DNA of 11,581 nucleotides from positions 1 through 11,581 of the forward strand of contig JAEWHQ010000152.1 in the NCBI GenBank assembly GCA_023387715.1. The letters run 5' to 3'. Shown in pieces: positions 1 to 6,485 of this stretch. The notes below the pieces were generated by a model. It saw nothing but the letters and a program-made list of their open reading frames with translations. It was not told the origin of the DNA and did not search any database. The translations under genes were made by a program, and so were the position numbers. This DNA comes from Pseudomonadota bacterium. Lineage in GTDB: Bacteria; Pseudomonadota; Alphaproteobacteria; Rhizobiales; Rhizobiaceae. The first letter of the stretch is position 1. Every line of letters starts with the position of its first letter.

Positions 1-137
1 CCATTCAAAGGATGATTAAATCCTTCCAGCTGTTTTGCGTTTGCCATTCTGGCTGCATGGAGAAATTTACTGCGTGCCTCTGTAAAATCAGATGAAAAGA
101 CCGTTTCCCATTCTGGCCTATTTGCATTCTTATCCAT
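1..137 (-). CDS. DUF2817 family (M14 carboxypeptidase-like) protein, N-terminus only
   Basis: The reading frame starts at an ATG whose complement lies at 135-137 and runs off the left edge, so only about 45 residues are visible. The protein begins MDKNANRPEWETVFSSDF and continues with an E-A-R-x-K-F-L-x-A-A stretch. A phrase of the form FS-x-x-x-x-EAR-x-KFL-x-AA is typical of the start of DUF2817 proteins, which belong to the zinc-carboxypeptidase/M14 fold. The zinc-binding residues would lie outside the window and cannot be checked. The Shine-Dalgarno sequence is weak (GGAAAAG about 6 bases upstream). The gene is divergent from the YheO-like regulator and shares its intergenic region, so co-regulation is plausible. 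The family assignment rests on the N-terminal motif alone. Confidence 0.6.
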   Translation of the reverse strand, partial: MDKNANRPEWETVFSSDFTEARSKFLHAARMANAKQLEGFNHPLN

Positions 138-169
138 GGTGCTTTTCCGCTTTTTAATACTAATTGTAC

Positions 170-255
170 AAGCTGGACATAGAGTCTAAAATATTAGTAC
201 ATCCCGTTATGAATTGATGTCAAATTTTTAATTGACAAAATGTCCAGCTTAGACT
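170..255. promoter_or_regulatory. Divergent operator region with inverted repeats
   Basis: An 11-base perfect inverted repeat is formed by AAGCTGGACAT (170-180) and ATGTCCAGCTT (240-250). A second shared motif, AGTCTAA (183-189), recurs inverted as TTAGACT (249-255). Nested between them is GTCAA (219-223) / TTGAC (232-236). The repeats sit in the gap between the DUF2817 gene and the regulator, and the right-hand copy lies inside the regulator's predicted promoter. The natural reading is two binding sites for the adjacent YheO-type regulator, one for each divergent promoter. That role is inferred; the repeats themselves are directly visible. Confidence 0.55.
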
Positions 256-260
256 TTTTA
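232..260 (+). promoter_or_regulatory. Candidate sigma-70 promoter of the regulator gene
   Basis: A perfect -35 hexamer TTGACA (232-237) is followed after 17 bases by TTTTTA (255-260), a weak -10. Transcription would begin about 7 bases later, at or next to the A of the ATG at 268. This would give a leaderless mRNA, consistent with the absence of a Shine-Dalgarno sequence before that ATG. The -10 match is poor, and TATGTA at 259-264 is an alternative. Confidence 0.4.
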
Positions 261-267
261 TGTATTT

Positions 268-885
268 ATGACACATGAACTGGATAAATATCTGCCCGTT
301 GCCGAGGCTGTTGTGGCGTTGCTCAGGCCGCATGCAGAAGTCGTGATCCATGATCTCGAAACCGCAAAAATCAGGCATATTGTTAATCCGCTGTCGAGCC
401 GTCAGGCGGGTGCCAACTCAATGACTGAAGTTGATATTGCTTCATCGTTGGATGCCACGGTTATTGGTCCTTATCGTAAGACAAACTGGGACAGGCGCCA
501 GCTTCGCTCTGTAACGGCTGTTTTACGTGATGATACATCGCGGCCTGTTGGTCTGCTTTGTATCAATCTTGATATTTCTGCTTTTGAAGGAGCGGTTGCA
601 TTCATCCGTCAGTTAATTGAGTTCTCGCCTGCTCCCGTTTTGCCTTCTGAACTCTTTAAGCCTGAATGGAAAGAAATGGCGAACACAATACTCGCCGCCT
701 ATCTCGCCTCTCATAAGATGACAGAAACAGCGATGCGGCGGGAAGATCATGTCGCAGTTATCAGACTTTTGGATGAGGCAGGAATATTTGATATGCGCGG
801 AGCGATGCCGCATGTTACTTACATGCTGCGACTATCAAGATCTACTATATACACTATACTTAAAAGCATAAGATTAAGTGCTTGA
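268..885 (+). CDS. YheO-type PAS domain / HTH transcriptional regulator
   Basis: This 205-residue cytoplasmic DNA-binding regulator has the two-domain layout of the YheO family. An N-terminal PAS-like domain (about residues 8-118) opens with a phrase resembling the family's VVIHDL (residues 25-30) and includes GLLCINLDIS (95-104). A C-terminal helix-turn-helix (about 160-202) has the family's GIFDMRGA and LRLSRSTIYTILKS signatures, the latter being the recognition helix. The length is normal for the family. Known relatives sense small ligands, often amino-acid-related, and control nearby catabolic or transport genes. Here the ABC importer starts 56 bases downstream in the same direction and a hydrolase-like gene diverges upstream, so control of both is the simplest inference. 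No Shine-Dalgarno precedes the ATG, but no other in-frame start fits the homology. Confidence 0.85.
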   Translation: MTHELDKYLPVAEAVVALLRPHAEVVIHDLETAKIRHIVNPLSSRQAGANSMTEVDIASSLDATVIGPYRKTNWDRRQLRSVTAVLRDDTSRPVGLLCINLDISAFEGAVAFIRQLIEFSPAPVLPSELFKPEWKEMANTILAAYLASHKMTETAMRREDHVAVIRLLDEAGIFDMRGAMPHVTYMLRLSRSTIYTILKSIRLSA

Positions 886-938
886 CACATTGAAAGAAGA
901 GATAAAGTATAGACATATTACTAATAAAAGGGGGAGTT
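882..938 (+). promoter_or_regulatory. Candidate promoter and ribosome binding site of the ABC operon
   Basis: A perfect TTGACA (882-887) overlaps the stop codon of the regulator. An AT-rich segment follows, with AAGTAT at 905-910 at 17-base spacing or TATAGA at 908-913 as possible -10 boxes; neither is a strong match. A good Shine-Dalgarno, AGGGGGAG, lies a few bases before the ATG at 942. The operon may therefore have its own promoter as well as read-through from the regulator gene. Confidence 0.4.
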
Positions 939-941
939 AAC

Positions 942-1760
942 ATGTTTTTAAAGAAAATAATCGGGGCAATTACCATTGCTGCGGCATTAACGATTCCTGC
1001 TGTAGCGCAGGAAAAAGACTTGCTTGCAGCCGTTAAGGAGCGTGGCGAGCTGGTTGTGGGAACTGAATTGCAGTTTCCGCCATTCGATTTCATCGAAAAT
1101 GGCAAACAAGTTGGTTTTAACTCGGATCTGTTTGCTGAAATCGGTAAAGAGCTCGGCGTAAAAGTCAGATTTATTGATCTGCCATGGAGCAATGTTCTGC
1201 CGGGTCTTGAAGCTGGTAAATTTGACATGGTTGCCGGCCCTAATACTTTGACCAAAGCGCGTCTGGAAAAATATTACTTCAACCTGCCAATTTCCGGTGG
1301 TGCTATTTCGATTATGAAATTAGCGAAAAACACCGACTTTAAATCGCCGGATGATATTGAAGGTAAGACATTTGGTGCCCAGCGCGAAACCGTTTCAGCT
1401 GCAAAAATCCGTGAATTCGGTGAAGGTAAAAACATAACCGTTCGTGATTATAGCGACAATAATCAGGCCTATGCCGATATGGTTGCCGGACGTCTGGATG
1501 GTGTTGTTGCGCAATCCACCAACCTTTATTACGCAGCCAAACTGCGTGAAGGCATGTTTGAGATTTTAAAACCTGCAATCGGTCCGATGGCATGGTTCAG
1601 CTATCTTGGTCGTAAGGATGAAAATTCACGTGCATTGATGGAAGCAATTGATGCTGCAATTTTGAAAACCATTCAGGATGGCCGGATGGATGACCTGCAG
1701 CGTAAATGGTTTACTGTGACAATGGAGCTGCCGCACACGCTGCCTGACCCGGACATGTAA
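942..1760 (+). CDS. Polar amino acid ABC transporter, periplasmic substrate-binding protein
   Basis: This 272-residue protein is a member of the SBP_bac_3 family of periplasmic amino acid receptors. It starts with a signal peptide: two lysines, a hydrophobic core, and PAVA before Q23, a good type I cleavage site after A22 with no lipobox. The mature protein has the ordered family landmarks: LVVGTELQFPPFDF (37-50), a VGFNSDL block (57-63), LPGLEAGKFDMV (86-97), and TLTKARLEKYYF (102-113). R107 matches the arginine that binds the ligand carboxylate. GRLDGVVAQ (183-191) follows, with D186 matching the residue that usually contacts the ligand amino group. A ligand with an alpha-amino-acid group is therefore likely, but its side chain cannot be read. 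A strong Shine-Dalgarno precedes the start. It is the first gene of the importer operon. Confidence 0.9.
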   Translation: MFLKKIIGAITIAAALTIPAVAQEKDLLAAVKERGELVVGTELQFPPFDFIENGKQVGFNSDLFAEIGKELGVKVRFIDLPWSNVLPGLEAGKFDMVAGPNTLTKARLEKYYFNLPISGGAISIMKLAKNTDFKSPDDIEGKTFGAQRETVSAAKIREFGEGKNITVRDYSDNNQAYADMVAGRLDGVVAQSTNLYYAAKLREGMFEILKPAIGPMAWFSYLGRKDENSRALMEAIDAAILKTIQDGRMDDLQRKWFTVTMELPHTLPDPDM

Positions 1761-1783
1761 GTTGTAAGTGGGAGGGCACTGCC

Positions 1784-2443
1784 ATGCTGGATTTTTCAGG
1801 AGCTTGGAACGAGTTCCCCCTGTTTTTACAGGGGGCATGGACTTCGGTTCTATACGCTGTTGGTTGTCTTTTTTTCGGCTTTTTGCTTGGCGTAATGATC
1901 TGTCGGGCGAGAATTTCCGAGAAGTTTGCAGTGTCCTTTCCTGCAAAACTATACATTAATATTATTCGTGCCACGCCACTGCTGGTTGTCTTGCTGGTCG
2001 TATTTAACATTTTGCCTTTCATCGGCATTAGTCTGACGCCAGAAGCTTCGGCCTTATTATCGCTGACGGTTTGCACGGCCGCTTATCAGGCAGAGATTTT
2101 ACGCGGTGGATTTGCCGGTGTACCACATGGACAGATTGAAGCCGGACGCATTGCCGGCTTGAGTGAATGGCAAATTTTTCGTCACATAAAACTGCCGCAA
2201 GCTTTACGACTGACATTTCCGGCACTCGTTAATGAAGCAACTATTATGATCAAGGGCACCTCTTTGATCTCGACGGTTGGCATTTTGGAGCTGACACGCG
2301 TGGCACAAAATGTTGGAAACTCATATTTTCGTCCGCTGGAAGCATTGCTGATTGCCGCTGCACTTTACTGGGTAATGACAACCATTGTCACACTTGCAGG
2401 TGATTTACTGATTAGCCGCTATGCAAGGGAGAGGTTGTCATGA
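1784..2443 (+). CDS. Polar amino acid ABC transporter permease (first)
   Basis: This 219-residue inner-membrane permease belongs to the HisM/GlnP-type family (BPD_transp_1). It has several hydrophobic helices. The family phrase RATPLLV (62-68) is present, as is the cytoplasmic EAA loop, EAGRIAGLSEWQ...LPQAL (about 119-141), which docks on the ATPase. It begins 23 bases after the binding-protein stop with a strong Shine-Dalgarno, GGGAGGG. Its end overlaps the next gene in an ATGA (2440-2443), implying translational coupling. The length is normal for the family. It should pair with the second permease as a heterodimer forming the translocation pore. Confidence 0.9.
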   Translation: MLDFSGAWNEFPLFLQGAWTSVLYAVGCLFFGFLLGVMICRARISEKFAVSFPAKLYINIIRATPLLVVLLVVFNILPFIGISLTPEASALLSLTVCTAAYQAEILRGGFAGVPHGQIEAGRIAGLSEWQIFRHIKLPQALRLTFPALVNEATIMIKGTSLISTVGILELTRVAQNVGNSYFRPLEALLIAAALYWVMTTIVTLAGDLLISRYARERLS

Positions 2444-3120
2444 GTTTCAACTTTGCGATCATCACGGATAATTTGCCACAAATTTTGGCTGGCCTGCGTC
2501 TGACAATTATTTTGTGGCTGGTTGGTACGGTTGCAGGTATGGCGCTTGGCTTTCTGCTCGCGCTTTTGCAAACATCGCGTCACTGGCAAATTCGTTTATT
2601 GGTGAGTGTGTATCAGTCTATTTTTCGTGGTACGCCCTTTTTGGTGCAGATATTCTTGCTTTATTATGGCGGCCCATTGATCGGGCTGATGCTGAGCGCA
2701 GAAGTGGCAGGGGTGCTGGGGCTTGCGCTATACTCGGCTGCTTACTTTACGGAAATTTTTCGTGCAGGTTTTGCAGCGGTGCATATCGGACAAACGGAAG
2801 CCGGCAGGATTTGCGGTTTGAGTGAGTTTCAAATTCTTTGCCATATTCAGCTACCACAGATGATGGTGACAATCACACCTGCACTCATCGGTATGTTTAT
2901 TGTTATGAGCAAAGAAACGGCCATCCTGTCGGTGATGACGGTGCCCGACATTACAGCCGTGCTTTCGGGCATTGGCTCTGCAACATTTACTTATGTCGAA
3001 ACTTTGCTCACCTTGGTTCTTTGTTATTGGGCGCTTGTTGGTTTGACCACGTGGGTTGGAGCCAAAGTAGAGCGGCATATGCAAAGACATCTTTTACCTG
3101 CGCAAGGAAAGATCGCATGA
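2440..3120 (+). CDS. Polar amino acid ABC transporter permease (second)
   Basis: This 226-residue inner-membrane protein is homologous to the preceding permease. It carries RGTPFLVQ (63-70) and a second EAA loop, [12 protein letters not shown]...LPQMM (about 120-142), with multiple membrane helices on both sides. The start overlaps the first permease by 4 bases, and the stop overlaps the ATPase start by 4 bases (3117-3120). This is the arrangement expected of a coupled heterodimeric pore plus ATPase. No missing motif or truncation was seen. Confidence 0.9.
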   Translation: MSFNFAIITDNLPQILAGLRLTIILWLVGTVAGMALGFLLALLQTSRHWQIRLLVSVYQSIFRGTPFLVQIFLLYYGGPLIGLMLSAEVAGVLGLALYSAAYFTEIFRAGFAAVHIGQTEAGRICGLSEFQILCHIQLPQMMVTITPALIGMFIVMSKETAILSVMTVPDITAVLSGIGSATFTYVETLLTLVLCYWALVGLTTWVGAKVERHMQRHLLPAQGKIA

Positions 3121-3920
3121 AAAACGGACAAAACGCTATTGAAATCCGCGGCTTGCAAAAGAGCTTTGGCGATCATCAGGTTCTCGCAGATATTGATCTT
3201 GATATTCCCCGTTCCAATGTTACCTGCATCATCGGTCCATCGGGTTCCGGTAAGTCAACCTTGTTGCGGTGCATGGCATTTTTAACCGAGTTTGATGCGG
3301 GTTCTATTCTGATTGAAGGCCAGCCGCTTGGTTTTGTTGGTGAAGGTGCATCAAGACGAGCCTGCACAGCATTGGAAGTCAATAAAGCGCGGGAAAAGCT
3401 TGGGTTTGTCTTTCAGCAGTTTAATCTGTGGCCGCACTTATCTGTGCTCAATAATGTGGCCATGCCACTTAGACTGGTCAACAAGCTTTCAAAAGCGGCG
3501 GCAGAAGCAAAAGCACGTCAGGCCTTGGTTAAGGTCGGACTTGCTGATCATATGATGAAATATCCGGCTTTTCTCTCTGGCGGTCAGCAGCAGCGTGTCG
3601 GCATTGCGCGTGCACTGGCACAAGATCCGCATATTATTCTTTTCGACGAACCAACATCGGCACTTGATCCAGAATTGGTGGGTGAGGTGTTGCAAGTGAT
3701 GCGTGATTTAGCAAATGACGGCATGACGATGGTGGTTGTGACGCATGAAATGGGCTTTGCCAGTCAGGTTGCCGATCAGGTTGTCTTTACTGACAAAGGT
3801 GTGATCGCTGCGGTAGGATCACCCATGGAAATTTTCAGTAATTCCGACAATCCACGCGTTCGTAGTTTCCTTGCCAATTATTTTGAGAGAAATACAATCA
3901 GACCTGTGGCGAGTATATGA
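3117..3920 (+). CDS. Polar amino acid ABC transporter ATP-binding protein (GlnQ/HisP type)
   Basis: This is a 267-residue cytoplasmic ATPase that powers the importer. All ATPase motifs are present in order: Walker [10 protein letters not shown] (40-48), Q-loop FQQFNLWPH (99-107), ABC signature LSGGQQQR (153-160), Walker [14 protein letters not shown] (174-186) and the switch histidine H210 in VVVTHEM. The frame is open upstream to 2838, but the ATG at 3117 is chosen because AAGGAAAG lies 7 bases before it, it forms an ATGA overlap with the permease stop, and homology starts there. An insert of about 15 residues after residue 75, before the [11 protein letters not shown] segment, is in the range seen in GlnQ-like proteins. 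It is the last gene of the operon. Confidence 0.93.
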   Translation: MKNGQNAIEIRGLQKSFGDHQVLADIDLDIPRSNVTCIIGPSGSGKSTLLRCMAFLTEFDAGSILIEGQPLGFVGEGASRRACTALEVNKAREKLGFVFQQFNLWPHLSVLNNVAMPLRLVNKLSKAAAEAKARQALVKVGLADHMMKYPAFLSGGQQQRVGIARALAQDPHIILFDEPTSALDPELVGEVLQVMRDLANDGMTMVVVTHEMGFASQVADQVVFTDKGVIAAVGSPMEIFSNSDNPRVRSFLANYFERNTIRPVASI

Positions 3921-4014
3921 TGTAATAAAGTATGGCACTGGCTATCATATGTGTTTTGCAAATTTTTAATTAGTGGGTAGCTGACTACGAATAAGGCAAG
4001 GCAGAGAAGTTGTT

Positions 4015-4032
4015 CATGCCGTCAAAGGCATG
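4015..4032 (+). other. Short hairpin downstream of the ABC operon
   Basis: CATGCC (4015-4020) and GGCATG (4027-4032) form a 6-base-pair stem with a GTCAAA loop, 95 bases after the ATPase stop. No T-run follows, so it is not a typical intrinsic terminator. The rest of the gap 3921-4051 shows no convincing gene. Confidence 0.3.
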
Positions 4033-4051
4033 GTTACAAGCTAGTGGTATG

Positions 4052-4088
4052 AAAAGCAGGTACGCTCACAATGAGTCAACCTGCTTTT
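4052..4088. terminator. Two-tier bidirectional intrinsic terminator
   Basis: The outer stem is AAAAGCAGGT (4052-4061) paired with ACCTGCTTTT (4079-4088), a perfect 10 base pairs. Inside it an inner stem, CTCA (4065-4068) / TGAG (4072-4075), closes a 3-base loop. T-rich sequence follows on the plus strand, and AAAA at the left foot becomes a U-run on the minus strand, so it can work in both directions. It sits between the ABC operon and the minus-strand pseudogene whose restored stop codon is at 4090-4092, exactly where a shared convergent terminator would be expected. Confidence 0.75.
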
Positions 4089-4089
4089 A

Positions 4090-4573
4090 TTATTCTTTAA
4101 GCTTTTGAAACCAAGCGAGAATTGCTTGAGAGCCGCTTGTTGAATTAACTCGGTTAATTGAGTTGACTTTTTAAAATTAGGCATCGACACTAGTATAGTT
4201 TCGAGTACGCGATATTGAGGCATGTCAGTCCGCTCTTGGTTCCAAGGACTTGTTTTTAAAAGCTTGCAATACTGATTTTGAACGTCAGAATTTTGTCCCA
4301 TGAGCCAAAGTTCGAACCGTAAATCCTGATGATTTAACACGATACCAAATCGGAGCTTTCGATCCTTCAGAAATTTGTCAGTGAATGGAAAGTAGGTAAA
4401 ATCCATATAGAATTCAGACACATTTTCGAACGAAAGACTGTCTTAAAACTTTTGGGAAAACACACCTTTAGGTACATGACATAGCGTAATAGATAACGAT
4501 AAGCAGTCTGAATATTATCTTGATCTAATTGCGATTTGTAGACCTGAATAGAACGTATGATATCATTCATCAT
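4090..4573 (-). pseudogene. DUF7000 family protein, frameshifted
   Basis: The 5' part reads MMNDIIRSIQVYKSQL then a YRYLLRYVMYLKV segment. The 3' part, in another frame, reads SEFYMDFTYFPFTDKFLK, KLRFGIVLNHQDLRFELWL and PWNQERTDMPQYRVLETILV. Together they match the layout I recall for DUF7000 proteins (about 160 residues, function unknown). The frame breaks at 4443-4444, where adding one A/T base joins FPKSFK to DSLSFENVSEFY. A second break at 4126-4127 is repaired the same way and gives the C-terminus AILAWFQKLKE with a double stop at 4090, just before the terminator. Without the second repair the frame reads through the terminator to 4041, an unnatural end. Two losses in one gene point to a pseudogene; sequencing error is the alternative. 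Confidence 0.7.
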
Positions 4574-4635
4574 ATAAACCTATATGAGAAATGCAGTTTC
4601 CAAACCGTATGCGCGCAATATTGAACGGTAAGCGT

Positions 4636-5109
4636 CTAAGTTATGCGTATGATGCGTGCAAGAAAACAGTTATTCTTCGCAAATCTCACATCAACAAAGC
4701 CAATGTGGTCATGTGATAAAAGCTCGATCGCATAATCTGTAACGTCTTCTTTGGCTGTGATGCGACCGCTGCCATAACAAATTCTTTGCTCAGCCGCGTA
4801 GTCTTTGAGTAAATATTCAGGACTGGCCGTTAAACTGATGGAATGCCCGTTCCCTTCCAAGGCATGCACTCATCGGAGCATAGGAAGATAGGACCAGTTC
4901 CTGCATAGGGTTGTAGTTTTTTAAAAGGTCTAAATGCTAAGTGAGGAGCTTTCCACCTTGTGGGACAAAAATTTAAACTATGACAGCAGGGGATAACCGC
5001 TACTTTCACACAAATACCGTTCAGCTGCCTGACCATAAGCATCTGGTTCTCCATTTCGTAGTCCTGCAACATGATCGGTTGGTAATGAGATAAACTGAAT
5101 TTTTGTCAT
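4636..5109 (-). pseudogene. DUF1203 family protein, multiply frameshifted
   Basis: An ATG complementary to 5107-5109, with a good Shine-Dalgarno (AGGAGCTT), opens MTKIQFISLPTDHVAGLRNG and EPDAYGQAAERYLCESSGYP before a stop. Later pieces are PCCHSL, FVPQGGKLLT, LAFRPFKKLQPYAGTGPIFL, CSDECMPWKGTGIPSV and TASPEYLLKDYAAEQRICYG, ending FAKNNCFLARIIRIT. In order, these are the landmarks of DUF1203 proteins, including PYAxTGPIFLC and the RNNC-like C-terminus. Four single-base changes are needed: one extra base in GGGG 4989-4992, one extra in AAAAA 4967-4971, one missing at 4939-4940 and one missing at 4832-4834 (plus-strand view). The usual C-x-x-C after the first break is altered to C-C-H-S. The gene is clearly broken. 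Family function is unknown. Confidence 0.8.
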
Positions 5110-5118
5110 TATAAGCTC

Positions 5119-5396
5119 CTATTCATGAGAAGCTATTTTTCGAAGATTATATAACCGAAGAATCCGTTTCTTGCCCTTAAACTCAAAGGGATATGAGCAA
5201 GTTTAATTGTATCCCTCCGATTTAGAAATTGTCTTGCGGTATTCCGTGAGACCAATACCTGTTTATCTTTTAATCTCTAAAACGAATTGACGATCAATCA
5301 GCGTTTTGAGTCCATGATTGAAAAATTTTTAATAAGCTGTGACAGGTAATAAGGCGTTATATTGACAAGATCAGCATAAAACACGACTTCGCGTTG
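5119..5396 (-). pseudogene. Remnant of an AraC-family regulator (DNA-binding domain)
   Basis: Reading the minus strand from about 5396, the phrase REVVFYADLVNITPYYL then SQLIKNF matches the first helix-turn-helix of AraC regulators. After a one-base shift it continues HGLKTLIDRQFVLEIKR, the linker helix. A stop and further decay follow, with TGIGLTE and SEGYN (second HTH) and YPFEFKGKK resembling the family's C-terminal TPLEFR. The frame closes at a TAG (5119-5121), 9 bases before the DUF1203 ATG, so the two formed one transcription unit. The N-terminal ligand domain is absent: the plus-strand reductase gene occupies that position. The identification rests on motif order, since no long open frame survives. 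Confidence 0.6.
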
Positions 5397-5473
5397 TTGC
5401 TTGCATTGCCCGCACCGATGGTTCTATTGATTGGCTAACACACAATGGTGCAGATGCTGAAGATCATGGTTTT

Positions 5474-5896
5474 ATGCCGTTCTTTTCACAAATGGACGGG
5501 ATTATCATGGGGCGAGGAACCTATGAGAAAGTTTGTACATTTGGTGATTGGCCATTTGATAAGCCCGTGATTGTCCTGTCTCGCAGTCTTGAGGGGAGCA
5601 CTCTTCCTTCCGATCAAGACGGGAAAGTCAGAATCTGGGACTGCTCACCCGCTGAAGCACTCGAACGTGTCGCTAAAGAAGGATGGGCACGGGCATATGT
5701 CGACGGCGGAAAACTTATTCAATCATTCATGTGGGAAGGTTTGATCGCGGACATCATCTTAACCCGGATTCCAATTATACTCGGTACAGGATTGCCGCTC
5801 TTTGGGGCTTTGCCAGAGGCTCTCCCGCTGAACCATATTAAGACATCGAGTTTTCCTTCCGGATTAGTCCAGTCAACCTATGAGATATTTCGGTGA
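5474..5896 (+). CDS. RibD C-terminal / dihydrofolate reductase-like protein, 5' end damaged
   Basis: From the first ATG the protein has 140 residues. It shows IIMGRGTYEKV, KPVIVLSRSLEGS, a YVDGGKLIQSFMWEGLIADI segment and PIILGTGLPLFG, all typical of the RibD_C/DHFR-fold reductases that bind NADPH. The true N-terminus is encoded in frame upstream from 5366: RLRVVACIARTDGSIDWLTH carries the first beta strand and the DGSIDWL phrase of the family. No ATG, GTG or TTG occurs between the in-frame stop TGA at 5363-5365 and 5474. Either the start codon was lost at the junction with the AraC remnant and only a truncated protein is made, or a rare start is used. The stop overlaps the TetR start (GTGA, 5893-5896). 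The substrate is unknown. Confidence 0.75.
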   Translation: MPFFSQMDGIIMGRGTYEKVCTFGDWPFDKPVIVLSRSLEGSTLPSDQDGKVRIWDCSPAEALERVAKEGWARAYVDGGKLIQSFMWEGLIADIILTRIPIILGTGLPLFGALPEALPLNHIKTSSFPSGLVQSTYEIFR

Positions 5897-6474
5897 CAAA
5901 AAATACTCCGGCTAATCGAACATCGGAACGGGAACCAATAACGGCTCAGCAAATTGTGGTCTTAGCCTTGGCGATGCTGGATGAAAACGGTTCTGCAGGC
6001 CTCAGTCTTCGGCGTTTAGCGAGTGCACTGAATGTCACTGCGATGGCGCTTTATCATCATGTTGGCAATAGAGATGCTCTTATTGGTTTAGTGATTGATC
6101 ACGTCCTATGCCGTTTACATCCAATGATAGACGGCCAGGCTACAGCCAGAACCCGCTTAATTAGCTTTCTCGAATCCTATGGGAAAGCCGTATCCGATCA
6201 TCCGCACGCTTTTCTCTGCTTGTTTTCGTCACCTGCTATCAAAAGTGTGAATGCCGACCGTATTTCACATCAACTCATTGATATGCTTGAAATGGCAGAC
6301 ATATCGTCTGACAAGGTGGAGCTGGTGCGCGACATTCTCATTGATCATGTCCACGGCTTTACAATTTCACTTGCCTTATTGGAGGCGAATGAACTGGCTG
6401 AATATAGTTTTAGTGATCGTTACAAACAGGCACTTTTACATTTAATGGATGCACTTGTGCCTGATGTTGCATAG
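5893..6474 (+). CDS. TetR-family transcriptional regulator
   Basis: This 193-residue regulator has an N-terminal TetR helix-turn-helix (about residues 17-63): ITAQQIVVLALAMLDENG, LSLRRLASALNVTAMALY, then HHVGNRDALI. The C-terminal part (about 70-190) is an all-helical ligand-binding and dimerisation domain typical of the family, with no ligand predictable. The GTG start at 5893 is within the stop of the reductase gene, so translation is probably coupled; no other start fits the HTH. The pairing of a small reductase with a TetR repressor suggests the repressor controls that enzyme. The gene ends 11 bases before the convergent LysR gene's stop, leaving no space for an intergenic terminator. Confidence 0.85.
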   Translation: MTKNTPANRTSEREPITAQQIVVLALAMLDENGSAGLSLRRLASALNVTAMALYHHVGNRDALIGLVIDHVLCRLHPMIDGQATARTRLISFLESYGKAVSDHPHAFLCLFSSPAIKSVNADRISHQLIDMLEMADISSDKVELVRDILIDHVHGFTISLALLEANELAEYSFSDRYKQALLHLMDALVPDVA

Positions 6475-6485
6475 ATGGCTTGAGT

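Noticed and set aside
860..1255. 131-codon minus-strand frame opposite the binding-protein gene
   Set aside because: It is antisense to a gene with a clear signal peptide and family motifs, and its translation shows no recognisable domain.
1626..2076. Two overlapping minus-strand frames opposite the first permease
   Set aside because: They are shadows of a well-supported permease gene and carry no motif or ribosome binding site.
2838..3116. Longer ATPase with an extra 93-residue N-terminus
   Set aside because: The extension overlaps the second permease in another frame and looks nothing like an ABC domain; the ATG at 3117 has a Shine-Dalgarno and an ATGA overlap.
4018..4100. Short plus-strand ORF starting MPSKAWLQ
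   Set aside because: It runs through the terminator hairpin, has no Shine-Dalgarno and matches nothing recognised.
4435..4450. Programmed ribosomal frameshift in the DUF7000 gene
   Set aside because: There is no slippery heptamer with a downstream structure, and a second unrelated break lies near the C-terminus, so decay or sequence error is simpler.
3921..5473. Insertion sequence or integron explaining the degraded region
   Set aside because: No transposase or integrase motif, terminal inverted repeats or target duplications were seen; recognisable pieces are all of ordinary chromosomal families.
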